Shown: positions 16,343 through 25,000, counted from the stretch's first letter. The stretch is 33,429 bases of DNA from Streptomyces sp. B93 (GCF_018070565.1 NZ_JAGPXL010000059.1:1-33429); one strand, 5' to 3'. Numbers and translations: made by a program. Notes: generated from the sequence alone by a model not told the origin.

Positions 16343-17617
16343 TCAGGCGGGCGGTGCGGTACGGCTCCGGGCGGGGGCGGGGGCAGGGGCAGGGGCGGGG
16401 GTGCGTCGCGTGGCGGCGGCGCCGCGCTGTCCGGCCGACTGGAGCGTGCCCTCCAGCGCGAAGGTCGCCGCGCCCAGGCACACCGGGTCGGTGGGGATCG
16501 GGGAGAGCACGATCTCGGTGGCGGCCAGCGGACGCCGCAGGGCGTGCCGGGCGACGGCCTCGCGCACCTCGGCGAGCAGCGGTTCCCCGAGGGTGGCCGC
16601 GACCCAGCTGCTGAGCACCACGACCTCGGGGTTGAGCAGATTGACCAGGTCGGCGATCCCGGCGCCGAGATAGCGCGCGGTGTCCCGCAGCACCCGTACG
16701 GCCAGGGGGTCGCCCGCGGCGACGCCCCGGGCCAGCGCGTCGACGGTGGCGGTCTGGTCCTCGGGGTGCAACAGGGCGCTGTCCGGGCTCAGTTCGCGCA
16801 GGTGCCGCATGATGCCGGGCGCGCCGACGTACGTCTCCACACAGCCGTGGTTGCCGCAGTGGCACGGCCGCCCGTCGAGCACCAGGGTGGTGTGCCCCCA
16901 CTCGCCCGCGCTGTTGCTCACCCCGCGGTGCACCCCGCCGCCCAGCACCAGCCCGGCGCCCACTCCGGTGCCGAGGTTGACCACCACGGCGTCGCTGCGC
17001 CCGCGCGCCGCCCCGAACCACAGCTCGGCCACCGCGCAGGCGCGCAGCGGGTTGTCCAGGTGGAGCGGGTAGGCGATGTGCTCGGCGAGCAGACCGAGCA
17101 GCGGCACGTCGCGCCAGTGGTCCCAGTTCGGCGCGTACTCGGAGACGCCGGTGGCCCGGTCCACCTGCCCCGGCATGCTCACCCCGACGCCCAGCACCCG
17201 GGCCGCCTCGACCCCGGCCTGCGCGACCACCGAGCCGACGGCGGCGGCGACCTTGCCGACCAGCCGCTCGGGGCGGCTCTCGCCGGGGCGGACGTCGTCC
17301 TCGGTGCGGGCCAGCACGTTCAGCGCCAGGTCGAACAGTTCGACATGGACGTACGTCTCCGCGATGTCCACGCCGATCAACGCGCCCCCCGACGCGTTGA
17401 CGGCGACGAGCCCCCGCGGACGGCCGCCCGCCGAGTCCTCGAAGCCCACCTCGGTGATCATGCCCAGGTCGAGCAGCTCACCGACGAGCGTGGCGACGGT
17501 GGCCAGGCTCAGTCCGGTGGCGGCGGCCAGCTCCTGCCGGGAGGTGGGGGAGGAGGCGATGATCTGGCGCAGCACCCCGTAGCGGTTGGCGGTGCGGATG
17601 TCCCGTGATGTGCGCAC
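16343..17617 (-). CDS. ROK family transcriptional repressor
   Basis: A 424-residue ROK protein with a DNA-binding winged helix at about 14-60 (YGVLRQII, SRQELAAATGLSLATVATLVGELL). It is followed by a sugar-kinase-like domain (LIGVDIAETYVHVELFD). The ROK signature GVHRGVSNSAGEWGH and the zinc motif CHCGNHGCVETY are clear. These proteins bind a sugar and release DNA; a kinase role is not expected because the N-terminal HTH is intact. GTG at 17617 is the natural start; no good ribosome-binding site is seen. The last ~20 residues are a Pro-Ala repeat tail from 6-bp DNA repeats. It precedes the beta-galactosidase operon and probably controls it. Confidence 0.92.
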   Translation of the reverse strand: MRTSRDIRTANRYGVLRQIIASSPTSRQELAAATGLSLATVATLVGELLDLGMITEVGFEDSAGGRPRGLVAVNASGGALIGVDIAETYVHVELFDLALNVLARTEDDVRPGESRPERLVGKVAAAVGSVVAQAGVEAARVLGVGVSMPGQVDRATGVSEYAPNWDHWRDVPLLGLLAEHIAYPLHLDNPLRACAVAELWFGAARGRSDAVVVNLGTGVGAGLVLGGGVHRGVSNSAGEWGHTTLVLDGRPCHCGNHGCVETYVGAPGIMRHLRELSPDSALLHPEDQTATVDALARGVAAGDPLAVRVLRDTARYLGAGIADLVNLLNPEVVVLSSWVAATLGEPLLAEVREAVARHALRRPLAATEIVLSPIPTDPVCLGAATFALEGTLQSAGQRGAAATRRTPAPAPAPAPARSRTAPPA

Positions 17618-17705
17618 GGTGGGGAGGCTATGGGGTGCGGCGGGCTTTCCACAAGGGATGTGCGAAGGGGTGCGGCAAGTCCGTCCGGTGTCCGGGTGCC
17701 TTCCG

Positions 17706-18959
17706 TCAGCCGCCGAGCACGTCCCGTACGAACGCGTTGGCGAACTTCCCGGCCGGGTCCAGCTCGGCGGCCAGCGCCCGGAAGTCGCCCAGCCGGGGGT
17801 ACCGCTCGCGCAGGGCGTGCGCCGGGGTGGTGAACACCTTCCCCCAGTGCGGCCGTGCCTCGAAGCCGTCCAGCGCCGCCTCCAGACGCCGCACCACGGG
17901 CAGTACGGCCGCCGTGTCCTCGATCCAGGTGAAGTGCGCGGCGACCGTGTCCCGTCCGTACGCCGGGCTCAGCCACTGCCCGTCGGCGGCGACCGCGCGG
18001 ATCTCGCAGGTCTGGAGCACCGGGGCGACCGTGTCCCGGATGCCGTCCAGCGCCGTCAGCATGTCGACGGCGTACCGGCGCGGCAGCAGGTACTCCGACT
18101 GGAGCTCCGCCCCGCTGCTCGGCGTGAACTCCGCCCGGAAGTGCGGCAGCCGCTCGTGCCAGGGCCCCGGCACCCCGAACTGCTCGGTGCAGTTGACGGC
18201 GGGCATGCCCGGCACGGGGTGCATCTTCTCCGTCGCGGGGGCGGCGAAGGGGAAGTCCGGCAGCGGCTGGTCGCTGCGCCGCTTGAGCCACACCTGCCGG
18301 AACCCCGGCTCCCGCCAGTCGGTGAACAGGCTCACGCTGTACGCCGCCGACATCACCGTCTCGAACGCCGCCGGGTCGAGCCCGGTGAGCGGCAGCTCGG
18401 TGAAGACGTGCTGCTCCACCTCGTAGGCGGGCTCCAGGTCGAGGGTGAGCGCCGTGACCACGCCGAGTGCGCCGAGGGCGGTGACCGCGCCGCCGAAGCG
18501 CTCCTCCCCGCGCTCGACCGTCACCGTCGTACCGTCGCCGGTGACCAGCTCCACCGCCCGCACCGGCGCCGCGAGGGGGCCGTTGCCGACGCCCGAGCCA
18601 TGGGTGCCGGTCGCGACGGACCCGGCGACGGAGATGTGCGGGAGGGAGGCCATGTTGGGCAGGGCGAGGCCGTGGGCGTGCACCGCACGGGCCAGCTCGG
18701 CGTACCGGACGCCGCCCGAGACCCGTACCGTACGGGCGGCCGTGTCGACGTCGACCGCCGGCGGCAGGGCGTCCAGGGAGAGCAGTACGCCGTCCGGGCC
18801 CGGGTCGGCGATGACGTTGAAGGAGTGCCCGCTGCCCAGCACCCGCACCCGGGCGCCGTCCGCGACGAGGGAGCGCAGCGCGTCCAGGGAGCGCGGGCGG
18901 TGCAGCTCCTTGGCGGTGTAGGTGATGTTGCCCGCCCAGTTGGTCACGGTCTCGGTCAT
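17706..18959 (-). CDS. aldO: Alditol oxidase (covalent-FAD)
   Basis: A 417-residue flavoprotein of the vanillyl-alcohol-oxidase/aldonolactone-oxidase superfamily, recalled as nearly the same as Streptomyces coelicolor alditol oxidase (SCO6147). It oxidises sugar alcohols such as xylitol and sorbitol with O2, giving aldose and hydrogen peroxide. The start TNWAGNITYTAKELHRP and the FAD loop GSGHSFN (the His is the covalent attachment site) are identical in kind. PNMASLPHISVAG, VATGTHGSGVGN and the substrate-domain strings FTDWREPGFRQVWLKRR and HPVPGMPAVNCTEQFGVPG are also present. The ATG at 18959 has GGGGAGGGG upstream; a longer ATG reading to 19001 lacks one. It lies 88 bases ahead of the ROK gene on the same strand and is divergent from the radical SAM gene. 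Confidence 0.95.
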   Translation of the reverse strand: MTETVTNWAGNITYTAKELHRPRSLDALRSLVADGARVRVLGSGHSFNVIADPGPDGVLLSLDALPPAVDVDTAARTVRVSGGVRYAELARAVHAHGLALPNMASLPHISVAGSVATGTHGSGVGNGPLAAPVRAVELVTGDGTTVTVERGEERFGGAVTALGALGVVTALTLDLEPAYEVEQHVFTELPLTGLDPAAFETVMSAAYSVSLFTDWREPGFRQVWLKRRSDQPLPDFPFAAPATEKMHPVPGMPAVNCTEQFGVPGPWHERLPHFRAEFTPSSGAELQSEYLLPRRYAVDMLTALDGIRDTVAPVLQTCEIRAVAADGQWLSPAYGRDTVAAHFTWIEDTAAVLPVVRRLEAALDGFEARPHWGKVFTTPAHALRERYPRLGDFRALAAELDPAGKFANAFVRDVLGG

Positions 18960-19177
18960 GCGGGGCCCCTCCCCGGGAGAAACGGTGTGCGGGGCCATCA
19001 CATCACTGCCGCCGCCGGCACCGGTGCCAGGGTCGGCCCGCCGCGGCCGGGCGTACCGGCCGGTCGGCGGGGGCCCGACGGGCCCGTGACCCTCGTCCGG
19101 GACCCCGGATGCACGACCCCGGCGCCCGGGGGCATACCGTGAGGAGTCGAACGTCGCCGCAGGGAGGAGATCACGGG

Positions 19178-20497
19178 ATGGGCAGCCGCACCGCGCTGGT
19201 CGAGGATCTGATGGAGCGCTTCCCGCATGTGCCGCGGGAAGCGGTCTTCAAGGAGGACCTGCTCCGCGGCGGTGTCGCGTTCGACGCGTCCGCGCTCAGC
19301 GACAACGAGAGCGGCGAGGTCAAGCCGAAGTCGTACTTCATCTTCTCCTTCGACCACGGCACCCTGCCCGAGCTGGGCGAGGCCGCGCTGCGCCGCCCGC
19401 CGGAGGAGATCATCCTCACCGGCGGCCCCTACGACCTGCGCCGCACCGTCGTCTCCGTCCGGGTGAACCCGTCCTCGCCCTACCGCGTCGCCGCGAACGA
19501 CGACGGCGTCCTCGGCCTCTACCTGGACGGCAGGCGCATCGCCGACGTCGGCGTGCCCCCGATGCCGGAGTACTACCGGCACACCCTCTCCAACGGGAAG
19601 TCCGTCATGGAGGTGGCCCCGACCATCCAGTGGGGCTACCTGATCTACCTGACCGTCTTCCGGGTCTGCCAGTACTTCGGCGCCAAGGAGGAGTGCCAGT
19701 ACTGCGACATCAACCACAACTGGCGCCAGCACAAGGCCGCCGGACGCCCGTACACCGGGGTCAAGGACGTCGAGGAGGTCCTGGAGGCCCTGGAGATCAT
19801 CGACCGGTACGACACCGCGAAGGCCTCCACCGCCTACACCCTCACCGGCGGCGCCATCACCAAGACCGTCTCCGGCCGCGACGAGGCCGACTTCTACGGC
19901 CACTACGCCAAGGCCATCGAGGAGCGCTTCCCCGGCCGCTGGATCGGCAAGGTCGTCGCCCAGGCCCTGCCCCGCGACGACGTCCAGCGGTTCAAGGACT
20001 ACGGCGTGCAGATCTACCACCCCAACTACGAGGTGTGGGACGAGTACCTGTTCAAGATGTACTGCCCCGGCAAGGAGCGGTACGTCGGCCGCGACGAGTG
20101 GCACCGGCGCATCCTCGACTCCGCCGACGTCTTCGGCGCGCGCAACGTGATCCCCAACTTCGTGGCGGGTGTGGAGATGGCGGAGCCCTTCGGCTTCAAG
20201 ACGGTCGACGAGGCCATCGCCTCCACCACCGAGGGCCTGCGCTTCTTCATGTCGCACGGCATCACGCCCCGCTTCACCACCTGGTGCCCCGAGCCCACCA
20301 CCCCGCTCGGCAAGGCCAACCCGCAGGGCGCGCCGCTGGAGTACCACATCCGGCTGCTGGAGGCCTACCGGCAGACCATGGAGGACTTCGGCCTCTCCTC
20401 GCCCCCCGGCTACGGCCCGCCCGGCCCCGGCCGTGCCGTGTTCTCCGTCAGCTCCTTCATGGACAGCCTGCCCGCGCGGGAGCCGGTGGAGGCCTGA
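19178..20497 (+). CDS. Radical SAM protein with variant CX8CX2C cluster motif
   Basis: A 439-residue protein that I read as a radical SAM enzyme. Instead of CX3CX2C it has C164, C173 and C176 (VCQYFGAKEECQYCDIN). After this come LTGGAITK (a possible SAM GGE-type loop), IGKVVAQALPRDDV, YHPNYEVWDEYLFKMYCPGKE and PNFVAGVEMAEPFGFKT, in the order of a TIM-barrel radical SAM fold (compare biotin-synthase-like). It has extra Cys residues in MYCPG and TWCPEP that might hold a second cluster. The N-terminal 150 residues are a separate alpha/beta region. The ATG follows AGGGAGGAGA. The gene is isolated from any peptide precursor. Substrate and reaction are unknown. Confidence 0.75.
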   Translation: MGSRTALVEDLMERFPHVPREAVFKEDLLRGGVAFDASALSDNESGEVKPKSYFIFSFDHGTLPELGEAALRRPPEEIILTGGPYDLRRTVVSVRVNPSSPYRVAANDDGVLGLYLDGRRIADVGVPPMPEYYRHTLSNGKSVMEVAPTIQWGYLIYLTVFRVCQYFGAKEECQYCDINHNWRQHKAAGRPYTGVKDVEEVLEALEIIDRYDTAKASTAYTLTGGAITKTVSGRDEADFYGHYAKAIEERFPGRWIGKVVAQALPRDDVQRFKDYGVQIYHPNYEVWDEYLFKMYCPGKERYVGRDEWHRRILDSADVFGARNVIPNFVAGVEMAEPFGFKTVDEAIASTTEGLRFFMSHGITPRFTTWCPEPTTPLGKANPQGAPLEYHIRLLEAYRQTMEDFGLSSPPGYGPPGPGRAVFSVSSFMDSLPAREPVEA

Positions 20498-20511
20498 CGC
20501 GGCCCCGCGGG

Positions 20512-20523
20512 GCGCATTTGAAG
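20512..20523. terminator. Possible terminator after the radical SAM gene
   Basis: GCCCCGCGGGGC is a perfect 12-bp palindrome within GCGGCCCCGCGGGGCGC, beginning 14 bases after the stop and followed by ATTTG. It could form a short hairpin. A loop would require opening the central pairs, so support is moderate. The remaining 115 bases before the next gene hold no clear site. Confidence 0.4.
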
Positions 20524-20638
20524 AGGCGGCTTGTCAGTTGTGCGGAACCCGTGAAAGGCTCGGAGCCTTCCCCGAGGTGCCCCACAACTCCCCGTGTTCC
20601 CTCGGCGAGTTGGCCTCTCATGCGGATGCAGGAGACCC

Positions 20639-22159
20639 ATGCCCGACCTGCCGACCCCGAAGGACGCCGCCGAGGCCGCGCTGTTCTCCGAGTGCTGGGA
20701 CACGGTCCTGTCCTACGCCGATCTGTGCGCCGCCTCCCCCGAAGCGGCCCACCGGCTCGCCACCGAGGCCTTCACGGAGGGCATACGGGAGGCCCGTGCC
20801 GCCACCGACGGCACGGGCCCCGCGCGGGGCACCGGCCGACGCGCGGCCCGGCTGCCCCGCATACCCCAGCTCCTCACCGCCGTACGCACCACCGCCGCCG
20901 CCTGGGAGGAACAGGGCCAGGGCCACCTGCTCGCCCCCGAGCTGCGGCTCTGGCTCACCTCCGAACACGCCGCCCGCCACACCGGCCCGCCCCTGGGCCG
21001 CCCGCTCGCCCTGCGCACCCTGCGGGACATGCAGCCCGCCGACGCCGAACTGCTGTGGCTGGCCGAGGTGGAGGCGCTGCCGCTGACCGTGGTCGCCCGC
21101 CGCCTGCGCCTCGACCCGGCCGCCGTCGGCGCCGAACTCGCCGAGGCGCGCGCCCTGTTCCGCGACCGCTGCCTGCGCAACCACCTCGACACCCAGCTGC
21201 CCGTGCGGTGCCGCGGCTACGCCCGGATGCTCGACGCCCTCACCCGCGGCCCCGGCGCCGCCGAGATCCCCGACGACCTCTCCCACCACCTGGCCCGCTG
21301 TGTGCGCTGCTCCGAGGCCGCCGCCTGTCTGCGGCCGCACGGCGGCGGACTGCCCGCCGCCCTCGCGGGCGGGGTGATCGGCTGGGGCGGCCTCGCCTAT
21401 CTGGAGCGCCGCCGCCGCGCCGCCGACGTCCGGCTCGGCGCCGCGCATCCCGCGCCCGCCGACCCGGAACCCCCGCGCGACGGCGCGCACAGGACACGCG
21501 TGCTGCGCAACGGCCTCCTCGTCGCCGCCGTCCTCGTCTCCGCGCTGGCCCTCGCCGTCTCCCTGATGCCCGGCGGCGGCTCCACCGACGACGCCACCGC
21601 CGACCCCGGCGACGGCCGCCCGGTCGCCGACCCCCGACCCTCGCTGCCGTCCAAGGTGCCGCCACCGACGTCCAGCGCACCGCCCGACCGCGAGCCGACC
21701 CCGACGCCCACGACGACCCGGCCCACACCGCCCCCCACCCGCACGACGAGCGCCCCCGCCCCCGAACCCCAGGGCACCGCCAGCTCCGCCCCCACCACCC
21801 CGCCCGCCGCCCACCCCGGCCCCGGCCCCGGCAGCGGCGCGACCACGTCCTGCGTCGTCGACTACGACCTGGCGAACCAGTGGCCCGACGGCTTCCAGGC
21901 CACCGTCAAGGTCACCACCGCCCACGCCCTCGACGGCTGGCAGCTGACCTGGACCTTCCGCGACGGCCAGCGCGTCAACCAGATGTGGGACGCGGGCTTC
22001 ACCCAGACCGGCGCCCACGTCACCGCCACCGCCGCCCACTACAACCGCACCGTCGCCGCCGACGCCACCCTCACCCTCGGCTTCCTCGCCTCCTGGCGCG
22101 GGACGAACTCACCGGCGTACGACTTCGAACTGAACGGCAAGAGCTGCGTGACCGCGTGA
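20639..22159 (+). CDS. Membrane protein fusing sigma-like region, ZAS zinc motif and cellulose-binding module (CBM2)
   Basis: A 506-residue chimera. Residues about 10-190 look like a sigma-70-family region: a helical part like region 2, then a helix-turn-helix region-4 likeness (LPLTVVARRLRLDPAAVGAELAEARALF, in two halves, near 148-175). Residues 205-230 carry the zinc-binding anti-sigma motif H217-x3-C221-x2-C224. A hydrophobic helix (about 290-310) is followed by a 90-residue Pro/Thr-rich linker and a full CBM2 domain (405-503). The CBM2 has its Cys pair (C405, C503) and Trp residues 415, 434, 438 and 450, as in cellulose-binding modules. Topology would place the DNA-binding part inside and the CBM2 outside. 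The ATG follows AGGAG by 5 bases. A cellulose-sensing role is inference. Confidence 0.8.
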   Translation: MPDLPTPKDAAEAALFSECWDTVLSYADLCAASPEAAHRLATEAFTEGIREARAATDGTGPARGTGRRAARLPRIPQLLTAVRTTAAAWEEQGQGHLLAPELRLWLTSEHAARHTGPPLGRPLALRTLRDMQPADAELLWLAEVEALPLTVVARRLRLDPAAVGAELAEARALFRDRCLRNHLDTQLPVRCRGYARMLDALTRGPGAAEIPDDLSHHLARCVRCSEAAACLRPHGGGLPAALAGGVIGWGGLAYLERRRRAADVRLGAAHPAPADPEPPRDGAHRTRVLRNGLLVAAVLVSALALAVSLMPGGGSTDDATADPGDGRPVADPRPSLPSKVPPPTSSAPPDREPTPTPTTTRPTPPPTRTTSAPAPEPQGTASSAPTTPPAAHPGPGPGSGATTSCVVDYDLANQWPDGFQATVKVTTAHALDGWQLTWTFRDGQRVNQMWDAGFTQTGAHVTATAAHYNRTVAADATLTLGFLASWRGTNSPAYDFELNGKSCVTA

Positions 22160-22193
22160 CCGCGTGACCGCGTGACCGCGTGACCGCGTGAGC
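22146..22193. repeat. 8-bp tandem repeat spanning the stop codon of the CBM2 gene
   Basis: Six consecutive copies of GCGTGACC (the last reads GCGTGAGC). The first copy is inside the coding region and the second contains the TGA stop. The unit is not a multiple of three. Confidence 0.92.
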
Positions 22194-22204
22194 GGAAAAT
22201 CCGG

Positions 22205-22235
22205 TTGACGGGGTGGTACGGCCGCCGACTACTGT
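22205..22235 (+). promoter_or_regulatory. Probable vegetative promoter ahead of small ORF and rsgA-like gene
   Basis: TTGACG at 22205-22210 matches the Streptomyces housekeeping -35. TACTGT at 22230-22235 is a possible -10, with 19 bases between them (18 if shifted by one). Transcription would begin near 22242, about 60 bases before the small ORF. Confidence 0.5.
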
Positions 22236-22302
22236 GATGGCCACGAGCACGCCGCGATCCACGGTGTGCCGGGGACCGAGAGGGACGAGGAGGTGTCGAC
22301 CG

Positions 22303-22374
22303 ATGGCTGTCTTTGCGATGGGCGCTGCCCGCATCCAGGAATCCGTCAAGTCCACCTCCGTGGCCACCGGCTGA
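22303..22374 (+). CDS. Small ORF (23 codons) upstream of the GTPase gene
   Basis: ATG at 22303 is preceded by the strong site GAGGAGG at about 22287-22293 (9-base spacing) and reads 23 codons to TGA at 22374: it begins MAVFAMGAARIQESVK and ends STSVATG. It is downstream of a housekeeping-type promoter and 69 bases before the GTPase start, in the same direction. It has no membrane segment or Cys. A leader peptide or a small regulatory protein is possible. Its reality rests on the ribosome-binding site and position alone. Confidence 0.5.
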   Translation: MAVFAMGAARIQESVKSTSVATG

Positions 22375-22443
22375 CACTCCCTTTCTCCGGCGCGCGATCG
22401 GGCGCGCCCACCGCCGGGGCCGCCCCTTGTGAAGGGTCTCCCG

Positions 22444-23538
22444 TTGAATTCCATCTCCGCTTTCTCCGCGCTCGCCCCCTACGGCTGGGACGAGACGTGG
22501 GAAGAGCAGTTCGCTCCCTACGGCGCTCAGGGGCTGGTGCCCGGGCGGGTGCTGCGTGTGGACCGCGGGCAGTGCGACGTCGTCACCGCCGACGGCGTGC
22601 TGCGGGCGGACACCGCCTTCGTCACCCCCAACGACCCGCTGCGGGTCGTGTGCACCGGTGACTGGGCCGTCGTCGAACCCGAGGGCGGCAACCCCCGCTA
22701 CGTACGGACGTATCTGCCGCGCCGTACCGCCTTCGTGCGCTCCACCTCCTCCAAGCGGTCCGAGGGGCAGGTCCTCGCCGCGAACGTCGACCATGTGATC
22801 GTCGCGGTGTCGCTGGCCGTCGAACTCGATCTCGCCCGCGTCGAGCGCTTCCTCGCGCTGGCCTGGGAGTCCGGGGCGCGGCCCGTGGTCGTGCTGACCA
22901 AGGCCGACCTCGTGCCCGACGCCACCACGCTGGCGTATCTCGTCCAGGACGTGGAGACCAGCGCGCCCGGTGTGCCCGTGCTGACCGTCAGCGCGCTGCA
23001 CGGCGAGGGGCTTGACGTCCTCGTGGCGCTGGTGTCCGGTGGGACGTCCGTGCTGCTCGGGCAGTCCGGCGCGGGCAAGTCCACGCTCGCCAACGCGCTG
23101 CTCGGGGAGGACGTCATGGAGGTGCAGACCATCCGTGACGTCGACGGCAAGGGGCGGCACACCACCACCACCCGTAACCTCCTCGCCCTGCCGGGTGGCG
23201 GTGTGCTCATCGACACGCCGGGGCTGCGGGGCGTCGGGCTGTGGGACGCCGGGAGCGGCGTCGGGCAGGTCTTCGCCGAGATCGAGGAGCTGGCCCGCGA
23301 CTGCCGCTTCCACGACTGCGCCCACCACACCGAGCCCGGGTGCGCCGTCCTCGCCGCCATCGACTCCGGTGACCTGCCGGTACGGCGGCTGGAGAGCTAC
23401 CGCAAGCTGCTGCGGGAGAACCAGTACATCGTCGCCAAGACCGACGCCCGGCTGCGCGCCGAGATCCGCAAGGACTGGAAGCGCAAGGGCGCGGAGGGCC
23501 GGGCGGCCGGGGAGGCGAAGAGGGGAGGGCGGCGCTAG
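22444..23538 (+). CDS. rsgA: Ribosome small subunit-dependent GTPase A (RsgA)-type protein
   Basis: A ~364-residue circularly permuted GTPase that helps 30S ribosome maturation. The G motifs come in the permuted order G4-G1-G3: LTKADLV, SALHGEG (G5), GQSGAGKSTL (P-loop) and DTPGLRG. An N-terminal OB-like part (YGWDETWEEQFAPYG, GRVLRVDRGQCDVV) and the C-terminal zinc knuckle with CRFHDCAHHTEPGC are typical. I prefer TTG 22444 because GAAGGG lies 7 bases before it; the GTG at 22429 would add five residues and has no good site. Streptomyces commonly has another copy elsewhere, so this may be a paralogue with a changed role. The basic C-terminal tail is rich in Lys and Arg. Confidence 0.85.
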   Translation: MNSISAFSALAPYGWDETWEEQFAPYGAQGLVPGRVLRVDRGQCDVVTADGVLRADTAFVTPNDPLRVVCTGDWAVVEPEGGNPRYVRTYLPRRTAFVRSTSSKRSEGQVLAANVDHVIVAVSLAVELDLARVERFLALAWESGARPVVVLTKADLVPDATTLAYLVQDVETSAPGVPVLTVSALHGEGLDVLVALVSGGTSVLLGQSGAGKSTLANALLGEDVMEVQTIRDVDGKGRHTTTTRNLLALPGGGVLIDTPGLRGVGLWDAGSGVGQVFAEIEELARDCRFHDCAHHTEPGCAVLAAIDSGDLPVRRLESYRKLLRENQYIVAKTDARLRAEIRKDWKRKGAEGRAAGEAKRGGRR

Positions 23539-23602
23539 CGGCAGCGCCATGTCCGTTTTCCGCTAGCGGCGGGGCCGCGCACGGCCGACACTGGATCCCG
23601 TG

Positions 23603-25000
23603 ATGGACGAGGACACCAGGTACGAGGCCGTGCGCAGCCGGGACGGCCGGTTCGACGGGGAGTTCTTCTTCGGGGTCACGACCACCGGGATCTACTGCCG
23701 TCCGAGCTGCCCGGCCGTGACACCCCGGCGGCACAACGTGCGGTTCTTCACCACGGCCGCCGCCGCCCAGGGCTCCGGCTTCCGGGCCTGTCGGCGGTGC
23801 CGACCGGACGCCGTGCCCGGGTCCGCCGAGTGGAACACGCGGGCCGACGTGGTGGGCCGGGCGATGCGGCTGATCGGCGACGGTGTCGTCGACCGGGAGG
23901 GCGTCGCCGGGCTCGCCGACCGGCTCGGCTACAGCGCCCGGCAGGTGCAGCGGCAGCTCACCGCCGAGCTGGGCGCCGGACCCGTCGCCCTGGCCCGCGC
24001 CCAGCGCGCGCACACCGCGCGGACGCTGCTCCAGACCACCGAGCTGCCGGTCACCCAGATCGCGTTCGCCTCCGGCTTCGCGAGCGTGCGGCAGTTCAAC
24101 GACACCGTCCGCGAGGTGTACGCCCGCACCCCCAGCGACCTGCGCGCCGCCGCGCCGGGACGCTCCCGCGCCCGGCGCGGCGGCACCCCGGCCGCGGGGA
24201 TCCCGCTGCGGCTCGCCCACCGCGGCCCCTACCAGGCAGGACCCGTCTTCGACCTGCTGGCCCACGAAGCCGTCCCCGGCGTCGAGGAGGTCAGCGGCAC
24301 CCCCGGCCGCCGTACCTACCGGCGCACCCTCAGACTGCCGTACGGCACCGCCATCGCCGCCGTCGACGAACGCCCCGGCAACCGCGGGCGGTCCTCGGGC
24401 GCCCACCCGGGCGGCTGGCTGGACGCCCGGCTGCACCTCACCGACCCGCGCGACCTGACCACCGCCGTCCAGCGGCTGCGGCGGCTCTTCGACCTCGACG
24501 CCGACCCGTACGCCGTGGACGAGCGGCTCGCCGCCGACCCCCGGCTCGCCCCGCTCGTCGCCGCCCGCCCCGGACTGCGCTCACCCGGCGCCGCCGACCC
24601 GGAGGAACTGGCCGTACGGGCGGTGACCGGGCGCGCGGAGGCCGAGCGGCTGGTGCGGCGGTACGGCAAGGCGCTCGACGCGCCCTGCGGCACCCTCACC
24701 CACCTGTTCCCCGAACCCGCCGTCCTCGCCGAGGCCGAGCCGCACGGCACCCTGGGCGCGCTCACCGCCGCCCTCGCCGACGGCGCCGTACGGCTGGACC
24801 CGGGCGCCGACCGGGACGACGCCGAGGCGGCCCTGCGCGCCCTGCCCGGCCTGGACGGCACCACCGTCGCCGCGATCCGCACCCGTGCGCTCGGCGACCC
24901 CGACGTCGCGCCGCCCGGCGCCGACATCCCGGAGGGCTGGCGGCCCTGGCGGTCGTACGGCGTACGACACCTGCGATGCGCGGGAGAGCTGGAGCGATGA
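23603..25000 (+). CDS. Ada-AlkA-type regulator/glycosylase, reduced HhH domain
   Basis: A 465-residue protein joining an Ada N-domain (methylphosphotriester acceptor Cys32 and zinc ligands Cys36, Cys63 and Cys66 in YCRPSC and ACRRCRPD), an AraC-type HTH (about 80-180), and an AlkA-like N-terminal beta domain (about 198-310). The C-terminal helix-hairpin-helix domain is poorly kept. The usual GQQVS start reads VTGRAEAERL, the hairpin GIGPWTA reads GLDGTTVAA, and the stretch between the expected Asp and the WRPWRSYG motif is short. It may be a sensor/activator with weak or no glycosylase activity. GTG 23600 is one codon upstream; ATG 23603 is preferred. It overlaps ogt by ATGA. Confidence 0.85.
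   Translation: MDEDTRYEAVRSRDGRFDGEFFFGVTTTGIYCRPSCPAVTPRRHNVRFFTTAAAAQGSGFRACRRCRPDAVPGSAEWNTRADVVGRAMRLIGDGVVDREGVAGLADRLGYSARQVQRQLTAELGAGPVALARAQRAHTARTLLQTTELPVTQIAFASGFASVRQFNDTVREVYARTPSDLRAAAPGRSRARRGGTPAAGIPLRLAHRGPYQAGPVFDLLAHEAVPGVEEVSGTPGRRTYRRTLRLPYGTAIAAVDERPGNRGRSSGAHPGGWLDARLHLTDPRDLTTAVQRLRRLFDLDADPYAVDERLAADPRLAPLVAARPGLRSPGAADPEELAVRAVTGRAEAERLVRRYGKALDAPCGTLTHLFPEPAVLAEAEPHGTLGALTAALADGAVRLDPGADRDDAEAALRALPGLDGTTVAAIRTRALGDPDVAPPGADIPEGWRPWRSYGVRHLRCAGELER

Noticed and set aside
20512..20523. GCCCCGCGGGGC as a regulatory operator
   Set aside because: It lies 14 bases after a stop codon, so a weak terminator is simpler.
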